Shown in pieces: positions 38,626 through 48,466 of a stretch of 64,000 nucleotides of DNA; position 1 is the first letter of the stretch; every line of letters starts with the position of its first letter. Source of the stretch: Condylostoma magnum (lineage: Eukaryota > Ciliophora > Heterotrichea > Heterotrichida > Condylostomatidae); assembly GCA_920105805.1 (NCBI GenBank), contig CAKKTI010000003.1, forward strand, positions 124,001 through 188,000. Reading direction: 5' to 3'. The notes under the pieces were generated by a model that was not told where the DNA came from, ran no database searches, and was given only the letters and a program-made list of their open reading frames with translations. Both the position numbers and the translations under genes were made by a program.

Positions 38626-39778
38626 AATTTTAGTATTCCAATCTAAATATTTACTAGATTACTTTAATAATTATATGAGTTCTATGTATAATATCACGCT
38701 GTTTGACTGAATAAATTCAATTTTGTAATGGAGATAAAATATTATTCAAGAAAGCTAATTAAATAGTCTTTTAAGCCTTGTATCTATTAGCTACTTATTC
38801 CCAATGGAATTCTTGATGAAAGTGATTATTTGGTGCATATTTATAAAAAGTTGACTTAAAATATAACTAGAATTAATTATTACAGCCTATTAAATACTTC
38901 CAATTGTACTAATACTTTTGCATGATGGATCAAACTTTTAAAGAATAAATTAATAGGGAAAATCCTTGCTTAATAATATGTATTTGATAAATCATTTCAT
39001 TATGAATTAATATCTATTAAAATCAGCTAGTTTCTCTATATATTAGTGCGTAACTTTCTTAATGATGCTTCCTTTACTATAAGTTACCAAAATATTAAAG
39101 GCCAACAAGCTATAATCTATTCTTATGGTAAGTAATTCTATTAAAGATTATATAATTCCTAATAAAAGTTCCATACAAATAAATCTAGCTTAGCAAAAAT
39201 GCAAGGAAATAGAATAAATTGCTCATTTAAGGAGTGTGATAAGTAAATTAAGCATAGAAGCACTTTTATAAAATATATTTTAACTAAACCACCTATTGGT
39301 GCTTAATAGCAATTAATACTTAAATAATATCTTAGGAAAAGAAACAGGTGTTTAAATACTGAAAAATACATCAATTGGATTATTGATATATGTTTTAAAC
39401 ATAGGCTGAAAGATTTAATATATTTGAAGAGCTGAAATAATATTTTATAAAACTTTTTATTAATTTTAGCAGTAAAGTTGTATTAATACAGTTAAATTAC
39501 CATATAAACTTAAATTAGTTGATTGATAATCTTTATAGAAGCGTTGTTAAGCTTCTTTAGTTTAAAGATTGAGAAATCTGTTATAGCTATGAGGAACAGT
39601 TAAGACGTCTTGAATTAAAGCTATTCATGAATCAATACAAACTAGTTTCCCAAATATTTACTGGTTAAAAGCGTATACTGTTGTTTTTGTAAACCAGCCT
39701 GTGAAATTATTTCATTGATAATATTTTAATTACAATTAAGAAATTACAAATGTGTGTTATATTTAGTTATATATTACT
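38626..39778 (+). other. Possible coding remnant, unrecognised
   Basis: Directly after the decayed WD unit the same frame stays readable for about 380 codons with five TGAs as Trp. A Cys-containing stretch (CSFKECDKQIKHRS) and a hydrophobic helix (ILQNFLLILAVKL) look protein-like. The TGA density is about what AT-rich random sequence gives, and there is no clear start apart from ATG 38728. It could be a fused or decayed membrane-protein gene, or chance. Confidence 0.2.
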
Positions 39779-40140
39779 GAAAAATTCTCTTAAATATATT
39801 TTGTGTATTATAAATTGGTATTAGATAATAATCTAACTTTATTAATATAAAATTAAAACAATAAACTCTTTAAATGCAAACTTCTGCAATATTTCCATCA
39901 CCTTTTCATAGTATTGAAAGTTTTTATAGTTATAATTTCAAACAATACCTATATAAGAGAGCTAGTCAGGAGCCTATGTACTATATAAGTGAGAGTATAG
40001 ATAATAATGCACGAATTTGGGAAAAATAGAGTAATTATACTTTTTACTATAATTTCTTATTGCATATATAAACTAGACATTTCCATATTACGAAAAACAT
40101 ATAACCCTTCTTATATATACACCTTATTTTCCATATTAAA
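39779..40140. other. Intergenic region, nothing recognised
   Basis: About 360 bp of AT-rich sequence upstream of the next WD40 copy; no feature seen. Confidence 0.4.
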
Positions 40141-41390
40141 ATGGATCAACAGCCGAAAAATGTACTCTTAGCTTTTATAAGTTATCTTCTATAAAGTAAA
40201 GAACTTATAACAAAGCTTCCAACTTTTGCAACTGTCTCCAGTAATAATTTCAAGCTACCAGCACTTTCCATTCCAGAGAACTGTTTAAATATTATTAGAG
40301 TTATAGCATAATGAAATGAATCAATGTCATTTGATAGAATTCTATAAAAGACAGTGAAGCCCTTTAAGAACATTGACTTAACTAGAATACCTCGTAATAT
40401 AGATTATTTGTAGACGATTGATAGGCTTATAGCGTCCCTACTCGATAAGACAATTAAAAGAATGTAGAATGAAGATTCAATACTACAAGGAAACTATGCC
40501 TAAACGGGATAGTTAATATAGATAGCAAAGCAAGAATAAATCAGAATATTATAAAACTATAAAATCAGAAAATATACTACAAATCCCCTTGTTAAGTATT
40601 AAATGAAAGCAAACTCTGTATTAAAGCAAGATAAATAACTAATATCAAGGTGGTTAGCATGCAGGCAAGCGTGCCCTTATTATGTAAATAACATAGACAT
40701 TGAGAATAATTAAATAATTACAGCAGATGATTAAGACAGTGTGAAAGTTTGAGACTTATTCAATTCAACCAACAATAGAATAATAGGAAGACAAGGTTGA
40801 GGGTATCTGCTGTATGTATTGATGAAAATAAAGCTATAAGTGTATGTTAGGAGATTGATATTATGTTTTGGGACTTATAAAACAAAAACAACATTAAACA
40901 GATTTACTGGCGTGGGAATGGTATACATAGTATATGTGCTAAAGATGGCAAGGTTGTCGTTGGGGATGGCGATGGTACTTTGCAATTATGTGATTTTTCA
41001 AATGGAAGAAAAGGTGGAATAATTGGACGTCATTCTTAGGCTGTAAACTGTATATGCATTGAAGGTAACAATGTTATAAGTGCAAGTAATGATCAAACTT
41101 TACGACTTTGAGATTTATCAGATTAAATGAATAATAGAATAATTGGAATATGTCATAAATAAGCAAGAGCTATATGTATTGAAGGTAGTATAGTTATTAG
41201 TGGAGATGATTATTACACTGTTTAGCTTTGGGACTTTTAAAATGCAAAAAATAATAGATGAATCGGAAGACATGAAAAGGAGGTAAGTAGTGTATTTATT
41301 AAAAATAATATAGTCATTAGTCAATGCTAATACTCTATTCGACTTTGAGACTTATTAAATCCAATTAACAATAGAATAATTTCCAAATCA
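40141..41390 (+). pseudogene. WD40 family copy with frame break and diverged blades
   Basis: ATG 40141 opens a family N-terminal region (MDQQPKNVLLAFISYLLQ) that stays in frame through one blade (NQIITADDQDSVKVWDL...NNRIIGRQG). Near 40795 the frame changes by one base; the continuation reads VSAVCIDENKAISV and MFWDLQN. Later blades have lost consensus residues (VVVGDGDGTLQLCDF, VISQCQYSIRLWDL), and the usual last blade with YWSLD is missing after NNRIISKSE. Either a recent pseudogene or a sequencing indel in a divergent gene; blade decay favours the former. Confidence 0.65.
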
Positions 41391-41957
41391 GAACTTTTAC
41401 ATCACCTAAGGCTTTCAAAAGCTCTGTTGTATAATCCGTAAAGATCAATCGCTAAAAGATCTTTATATCATTATTTTACCATAGTTAGTAATTAGCTAGT
41501 TAATATATTTTATAGTTTGGTCATACAGATTTGTTTGTATTAAATTTTCCATATGATTTATTACAACTTTAAGTGAAAGGCCATTGTTAATATGCCAATA
41601 GCAGAAAATAAAATGTTATAAGAATGCATAAGGTTTCAATGGGGTACTAGTAAGATCTGGAGTAACATATACAGTATAAATTCGAAGTAGTTATACTATT
41701 ATTATTTAACCTATTCATTGCTACTCAGTTTTTATAATATCATATCACCAGTCTTATAGAATAGTTGATACTAATTTTAATAAGTATTGATTAACTATTC
41801 TATTATGAATTTTAAGGCATATCAATATAATTAAGATATTCTAATCTACATCAGATATGTGTACACTATATAACAAAACAAACTTCTTACTATATTTTAG
41901 TACTTTTATCCAATAAACATATGCATAACTTTTACAAATTTCACAAAAACTAATAAA
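41391..41957. other. Intergenic region, nothing recognised
   Basis: About 570 bp of AT-rich sequence between the decaying WD40 copy and the enoyl-CoA isomerase gene. It marks the end of the accessory island. Confidence 0.4.
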
Positions 41958-42662
41958 ATGGAGAGACAAGGCAATGTCTTTATAATAACTGCCCCCTTAG
42001 TCTTCAACAAAGATACCATCAACGACCTTAACGAAAAGTTGATATAAATAGAGAACACTCCTGGCCCAAAAGCCCTGGTTATCAAAGGCCCAAAGGACAG
42101 GATATTCTGTGGAGGTATGGATCTAAACTAAATAAAGAAGCTAAAGGCGAAAGGATTGGAAGAAATGTTCCAAACACTGCTCCCAATGCAAATCAAGCTA
42201 ATGTATCTCGGAGTTCCCACGATAGCTGCGATAAATGGTCATGCAATAGCTGCAGGTTTCATTCTTGCATTAACCTGTGATTTTAGATTTATGAGAGATG
42301 ATATTGGGCAAGTAGCCATGCCTGAAATTGATATTGGAGTTATGATAACTAGAGTTGGACATCATATTCTAAGGGAAAAACTTAGTAGTAGAACTTCTAT
42401 GCTGCTTTAAACTGCTGGAGTCAAGTATACACCTTAGATGCTGTTGGCTGAGAAAGCTGTTGATAGGTTATGTAGTGCTGATAGTTTGGTATAAGAATCA
42501 GTTGAGTTTATATCATAAATGGAGAACTATGGAGCTAAGCCAGAGATTATGAGGAATATAAAAGTTGCAATGTACAACGATTTATATAGGAGATAATAAG
42601 AGCCACTTATGTTTGAGGGAGATTCTGAGTTGATGGAAGAAAATTTAAAAGATTTTAAGTAG
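41958..42662 (+). CDS. Short enoyl-CoA hydratase/isomerase (ECI-like)
   Basis: 234 codons, the length of plant and protist delta3,delta2-enoyl-CoA isomerases. The crotonase core is clear: FCGGMDLNQIKK (oxyanion-loop region), then TIAAINGHAIAAGFILAL, CDFRFMRDD and MPEIDIG, whose Glu sits where the ECI catalytic Glu is expected. These enzymes shift double bonds during beta-oxidation of unsaturated fatty acids, usually in peroxisomes or mitochondria; no clear targeting signal was seen. TAG at 42660 is taken as stop because the paralogue at 55167-55874 then has almost the same length (235 aa). Read-through would add about 90 AT-rich, non-conserved codons. Confidence 0.85.
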
Positions 42663-43315
42663 TTTTAGTATTTTTGTGATGATCTATGTTAAATGTTGAT
42701 AAAAGTAGATATTAGATTTATATGCAATATACTAAAATAAATACTAGATGCTTTAAAAAACGAATTCTAAAGATAAGCTATTGGTATAATGAAATAGTGT
42801 TTAAATCAAACTAAAGTTATTACGGTGTAATTAATAGCTATTATATTACAAGTTATTATAAAATTAGTACAATATCCTAGCATTTATAGATTAATCCTTT
42901 TATAAATGCTAGCATACTGTTCTATTAAATTTAAGAGTTAGTGAAATACTAACATAACACTTAATCTATTTAGGGAACTAAATCATTCCCCAATATAATA
43001 TTTATGAATTTTACTCTAAGTTTATAGTATTCTCAAGCTCAAGATTTACTATAATATTTTATCAGTAGTAAATTATCGAAACCCTAGTATTATAGTTTAA
43101 TTTAGTTATATTGCTTCGTAGCTCCTTATATGTAATAGAATTACTATAACTGTATACATTTGCTCTACAAATGAGATTAAAGTTTCTAGCTTAATTAGGA
43201 CTAATTTTTTCTTTCCAAAAATCCCTTATAAATTATTTCCCTAACTCCCTATTGAAATATATAACTCTTTACTACTTTACTTAACCCCAAAAATGCATAA
43301 CTAAGATCAATTAAT
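42663..43315. other. Convergent intergenic region, nothing recognised
   Basis: About 650 bp between the 3' ends of the isomerase and VWA genes; AT-rich, no domain, RNA or repeat seen. It is long for this genome's convergent pairs, which are often 12-60 bp. Confidence 0.4.
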
Positions 43316-44770
43316 TCAAAACAAATTTGAGTACTAACTAAAAAATCCTTTTGACTTCTTAACTAAGCATTTCTACACAGAGTTCGCATATTGATCACTC
43401 TTTACAGTAGCTTTTTAGTCCTTATGACTCCTAGCTTGCATCATTACCATTGCCTTTCCTCCTTACTACCATCTTTCTCCGTCTTATATAATTTCCATAG
43501 AATCTTATAAATCTTTTCTCAGCTCTAGAATCGTCTAACGAATTGGGGAAGATTCAATTTCTGCTATCATCTAATCAATCATTTCCTAGGCTTATTTTGA
43601 CTAATTTTAATCAACTAGCTCGGCAGATTATTTCAAAACTTAAGCGACTTTAACTCTGAAATACGATGCAAGTACATCTTCGTTAATTTAGCTGTCATTA
43701 TTACTAAGTAGCAACTCTAATTCACACACTTAGGATTCATTCCTACCACTTCGTATCAAATTATAGCTGATAGTAGCTCTTACAGGGTTTATACTAACTT
43801 CTTCCTCTATACTAAAAGGTGACAATTCAACAACAAATACACTTTCTTTAGACGAATCGCTGTATAAACTAGGCATTTAAAACGTCAGCCCAGTATCAGA
43901 AAAAACTTAAGATATACAGCTTTCTGGGTTAGTCGGCATTGACTCTAGTTAAACAATTACTTTATCAGCAACTAAGGACGTCAATTCTCCCAGACAATTC
44001 GCAAAAACTTCTCCTATTTACTCATTTTCCTCTATATAATAAAAGTTGCCTCCATTGGCTTCGGATATTTGTTATAGTAGGTCAGCATCATGTTCTTAGC
44101 CATATCCAAAGCAGTGTAGAATAAACTCTCCAGTAGCACTTCGGGATTTATTTATTTATTTAGAAACTCTTTCCAAGATTGAGCTTGCCCAGTTGTCTCT
44201 TCCATCAGTTAGCAGTAGAAGACTAGTTATATGGTTCTGCACTCTTCTCTGTTTCAAGACCTCCAATGCATAAACGATACCAGACTCAATATTAGTGGAT
44301 TCTCCAGCGCGAAGACTTTATATTTTCTCTGCTAGTTTCTTTTTATTCTGCGTAGTGCATGTAGTTAGTTTAATTTACCTTTATGCTTAGTCTGAGAATT
44401 TAATAAGGGAAAATCTGTCCTTATCTGTTAAGTTGTCGATTATAAAGAGCAGTGTTTGCTTGCATTAGTCTAGTTTTATATATGTCATACTTCCACTAAC
44501 ATCAAGAACACATATTAAATCAATTCCTAGTCTTGAGTTACTTGTGTCTTCAGTACTTGCAAAAGATGCTTTTAATTGTAGTTAGCAAGGGATTGTTTAA
44601 GTGTTATTTTTTACTGATTATACTAAAGGCTTGATTGAAGCTTGTATTACAGTATTATCTGAGTGTTATTGTGGATCTACTACATTTATATAGTCATCAT
44701 CTTTGAATCTTAACGTTTTAGAACGCTTAACATACGGATTAAAGTGTTATTTGCTTTTGCAACTACCCAT
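43316..44770 (-). CDS. VWA-domain protein with N-myristoylation-type N terminus
   Basis: 484 codons from ATG 44770 to TGA 43316-43318. The N terminus MGSCKSK fits the N-myristoylation consensus with a neighbouring Cys for palmitoylation, suggesting membrane anchoring. From residue 85 a von Willebrand A domain begins DLICVLDVSGSM (the DxSxS part of the MIDAS metal site), continuing with an SLRAGESTNIESG segment that supplies the MIDAS Thr and with LLLLTDGRD. A C-terminal part of about 200 residues resembles other protist VWA proteins, with a basic helical end. A TAG four codons upstream (after KGFFS) could be the true stop. Likely a protein-binding module; partner unknown. Confidence 0.8.
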
Positions 44771-45130
44771 TTTTTATTATCAGATTTGATTAGATTAAAA
44801 TGGGGTAGAATTATATTATAGTAATAAGGAATTACTGTCCTATAGCTTATTAATAAATAATTATTTGAAAATACACAATAATTCTAGTGAGGTTTGATTG
44901 AATATCTGATTTTACTATTTATTACAGGTTAATAGCTCTTAATTTCTCTTTTATGCAAAATAATGCTATTAAGTAAAATATCCCATTATCCACTATATAA
45001 AGCACTTCTTACTAAATTATAAAAACGAAATAGAACTTATATACTTACTGTACAATCAACTTAATTAATTAAAATTATCATATTTTACAATCTTAAACAC
45101 TATCAACTTCTTCCATACTAAATAAAAGTA
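44771..45130. promoter_or_regulatory. Divergent intergenic region
   Basis: 360 bp between the VWA start (minus) and a small plus-strand gene; AT-rich, no specific element recognised. Confidence 0.35.
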
Positions 45131-45463
45131 ATGGAACATTTTAACGATGATTCTGTAGTTAATGAATCAATAACTCACCATAACATTCCTCTACAGAGCA
45201 AATACTTAACAGGGGCAAAAGGCAATAAGATAGATTTTAGCCGTCCTCAATGCCTAGTAAAAGAATACACTCCTGCTATCTGAAAATCTCCTTACCAAAC
45301 ATTTTACTCTCCCAAGAAAACGAATAAAAAGGCAAAATACACAAAGCTAAAATACAGAATAGCCAGTAATTCAGCTCAAAGCTCACCTACTAAAAGCCTT
45401 AAATATAGAAGAAAAGATAAAAAATATACAGGATTCAGTTTGTACAGCACAGTAGTATGCTAA
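45131..45463 (+). CDS. Small basic hypothetical protein
   Basis: 110 codons from ATG 45131 to TAA 45461. The product is Lys/Tyr/Ser-rich (for example FYSPKKTNKKAKYTKLKYR) with TGA as Trp in PAIWKSPYQ. It has no recognisable domain. Codon composition is protein-like and GC-richer than flanks. It is convergent with the P450 fragment, whose stop lies 59 nt away, supporting this TAA as the end. Confidence 0.55.
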
Positions 45464-45522
45464 ACTATGCCAAGATATCAATTTTAAGCAAAGATTAATA
45501 AGTTTTAATATACTGAATCTAA

Positions 45523-46516
45523 CTAACGTCTGCTGAATCTGATTAGCACATCTTTTTATGGAACAGTGTTCACATTTTGAACCATTGTAATTTCCTCTTA
45601 TTAGCTATCGAAATCTACTCTAAATTTCTTAAAAATAGCTGCTAATGCAATAGTAACCTCAGCATTTGCGAAATTACTACTTAGGCAAACCCTTCCCCTT
45701 TAAAATCCAAATGGCTGGAAATGTACACCTCTGCTTTTAGGGTCTATAAACCGATCAGGATTAAAGAGCTAAGGTTGATCCCAGTAGTCGGGATGATAGA
45801 ATATTTATGGAAAATAGGCAAGTATTTTGTTCTATTACATAGTCACCAGGTAATGGAATTTCTTCCTCTCCGCTATATCTCATAAGCCCCTAGACATAAT
45901 AAGTATATCTCAAGGTCTCATCGATGAAGTTTCTTGAATATAGCATTTATCTGATAAAACTATGCTCGACTGTACTATAATCTCCTAGACTGTCTATTTC
46001 TTAGTGCAGTTTTTCCTTGATTTCAGGATATTTCGCCAGAAAGTAAAACAACCAATTTAGCAGATATCCAATTGTGTGAGTTCCCGCAATAGCCAGAGTT
46101 CGCATCTAATCTACAGTTTCTTCAAAATCTTCTAACTCCAGCAGCTGTTAAGTAATATTATTAGTCACTTTTTTACTTGAATTATCTTTAGTTTCTTATA
46201 TTATTGACTAAAAGCTTTACTCTGCTCTGTGGAGCATTGAATGCCTTTCTTTTCCTTCTTCAATCGGTCCCAAATACAGCACATTTGAAAACAGATTCCA
46301 GTAGTTTTCTATTTATTCAATTTACTCTTTGCATCATTGTAAGGTTTCCTAGCTCTTATGAATCAATGGGGTATAAGGGAATTTTGGACCTGAGTCTCCT
46401 AGCCATAAATCCAATTATTATTATATAAATGTCCTATACACTTTTCCAAGCTCAAATAAACTAATTTTGTATATTAATTAATGAGGTAAAGAAAATATGA
46501 AATTTAGTAAAAGCAT
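45523..46516 (-). pseudogene. Cytochrome P450, N-terminally short with a frame change
   Basis: The C-terminal P450 core is plain. An I-helix motif LAIAGTHTIG (AGxxT) and a region with an ETLRY helix (ExxR) come first. The heme-binding loop is FQPFGFQRGRVCLSSNFA, whose Cys ligates heme, and it ends LIRFSRR then TAG. Between the strand IPLPGD and YHPDYWDQPQLFNPDRF the frame changes by one base near 45810. Only about 330 residues precede the stop from ATG 46516, against about 500 in the family, and no N-terminal proline-rich or C-helix region was found in frame. Degenerate copy or assembly error; a tiny intron at the frame change was considered, but no GT...AG of fitting length was seen. Confidence 0.7.
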
Positions 46517-47135
46517 CTCCACCAATCTGTATCTGATAACTAAGTATTATAAGACTTGGTTAATACAGCTTTTTAGTCATTATAAAATTATAACACTATA
46601 AATATTAATATTTAATCAGAAGTGTATATTACTCAGTTAAACCCTCTCAATATAGTACAGAAGAGGTGGAGACGATCCTCACATAATGAAACAATTTACA
46701 TTATAATAATCCGACCAATCTACATATAAATTAGCCATAATTCAAGACTTCCAGCAAATATAAAACTGCAGAAATACGTAAGACAGTTTCCTTAGAAGAC
46801 TAAAAAATATGCTAATAAAACTCATTATACTGGACAACCCGCATCCCAAAAACCTGTATCAACCAACTTAATGAACAAACAAAGCATTTAGTTTAAATAA
46901 ATAAATTACACTTTAAACTCCAAAGGAATTCGTATCAAAGGGGACCCATCAGGCATATACTATCACTTTGGAATCTTGTTAAAAAAATTTACAGTTTTCT
47001 GTGTATGTGTGTCTTATTAAAGCCTAGAATTAGACTTTAAAGTGCTACTTGCTACAACATTTCCTTGAATCAAGCGGTCTTAGGATAACACTTAGGCTTG
47101 CTTGCAAATACTACATCCCATTATTATTAATATTA
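46517..47135. other. Intergenic region, nothing recognised
   Basis: About 620 bp, AT-rich. Missing N-terminal P450 sequence was looked for here on the minus strand and not found. No other feature seen. Confidence 0.4.
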
Positions 47136-47939
47136 CTACTTTGCTCTTTTGACCTCCTCGTAAAAATCGTAGTCCTCTAAGGCCAAAGAGTCAACACTAG
47201 GATCCACTCCCATTGAACTCCCTACGCTTTCTGTCCATGCATTGCTTTCTATTAGATCTCTCGGACTCCTGCTTTGCTCAATATCGTCCTGACTGATGTC
47301 CTCTTATATATCACTGTGTAAAATTTACTCAAAATCATCGCTGTATGTGTCCAGTTAAGCGGCTTACTTAGGGGACTCTTTCTGCTTTATGGAGTCAAAC
47401 TGCTTATCAATTTCCATAAAGGCATTTCAGCTTTAATTACTCGGATTTTACTGTTTTGGAGGGTTTTTAAGGGGTGGAAAGCCCCCTATATCTTATTTCA
47501 CTGGTGGAAGTGGGTCAAGTTTCGACTTACTTGGCTCTTAGATCTTTTTTTCCTCTTTAACAGGAAAATTTGGCTGTTTTTATCGGTTTTTGAACTGCTC
47601 AATTAGATTATAAATCATCGGAGTGCCGGGCTAACTTTAAATGTTAAGTTTATCCTACACAGTTTTCCTCTACACCTCTAAATTAGTCTTTCCCTCTGCC
47701 ACAAACACCTTCTAAGTATTGCTGATTTTAAACGTTTATATGAAATCCTTGAAAAGCTCACATACGATTTTCCCTTGATCTGTTTTTAAAGCTCGGGCAC
47801 CTTCCCCCTCGTTGCTCAGGTTTTTAGAGTCCTCAGATTAAATTGCCTCGAATACATTAGAGCGCAGTTGGGCTCTAATTGGATCTAAGACGCCGCTGCT
47901 GTCTAGGCTTTAGATTATCATTTCCTTTAAGTCCTCCAT
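47136..47939 (-). CDS. FOP/CEP43-like centriolar or basal-body protein
   Basis: 267 codons from ATG 47939 to TAG-TAA at 47138-47133. The first 85 residues match the FOP dimerisation/LisH region: MIIQSLDSSGVLDPIRAQLR then SNVFEAI, a gap, and KIVCELFKDFIQTFKISNT followed by VFVAEGK. The rest is a Pro/Gln/Asp-rich tail with acidic patches (DIQEDISQDDIEQ) typical of these scaffolds. Family members (FOP, CEP20) sit at centrioles, basal bodies and centriolar satellites and help cilia assemble, fitting a ciliate. TGA is Trp once (QSWNAF). Whether it is FOP or CEP20 orthologous is not settled. Confidence 0.75.
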
Positions 47940-47981
47940 TTTAAATTTAGGGATTACAGGAAATACATTTTAGTTAGAGAG
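47940..47981. promoter_or_regulatory. 42-bp bidirectional promoter region
   Basis: Only 42 bp separate the divergent start codons of the FOP-like gene and the plus-strand hypothetical gene. Both promoters and both 5' UTRs must share this space or overlap the genes. Confidence 0.5.
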
Positions 47982-48455
47982 ATGCATAGGATATCTTTGC
48001 ATTTGGATGTAAGAAGAGATAAGAGGTTTTCGTAGCCGAGCAGTCCTAGAAATTATGTATAGGATAGACAGTATATGAGGACCAAAGAGAATATTAAGAC
48101 TAGGAGGAAATATAAGAGAGTGTATTAGGAGTAATCATGCGACTTTTTTGAGTAGTTTACACCTTGAGAAACTGGTAGGAAAGATGCAAAGGAGGTTTAG
48201 GCTGTTTGTTTGTAGTAGAAAAGAGTTGAATTGCCTAAGATTGAACAGGTTTAGCAGTGCTTTTTTATTAATAAGTATGCGTTGCCTAAGAAATTGGTTT
48301 AGTAAAGGAGGTAAAGGGCTAGTGTTGATTACACCTTGCCAGATCATTTCAATCGGTTTTAAACTCCTACGGAGTTTAGATCAAGTGTTATTATTAGTGA
48401 AGATAGAAAGTTTAAAGGGAGAAAATTAAAAAGTTGTGCATATAATAGATATTAA
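47982..48455 (+). CDS. Hypothetical basic protein
   Basis: 157 codons from ATG 47982 to TAA-TAA at 48453. Arg/Lys/Gln-rich throughout (TRRKYKRVYQEQS), with Ser-Pro sites near the N terminus and TGA as Trp (FTPWETGRK). No domain recognised. The GC-richer composition, the sharp end at tandem stops 11 nt before the convergent cysteine-rich gene's stop, and the divergent start shared with the FOP-like gene support it as real. Confidence 0.6.
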
Positions 48456-48466
48456 TAATTAAATAC

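Noticed and set aside
46204-46584. Alternative P450 N terminus in another frame (from ATG 46584, with GTDWRRKRKAF)
   Set aside because: The stretch resembles a C-helix, but the frame containing the I-helix also reads sensibly across the same bases; evidence for joining frames is too weak.
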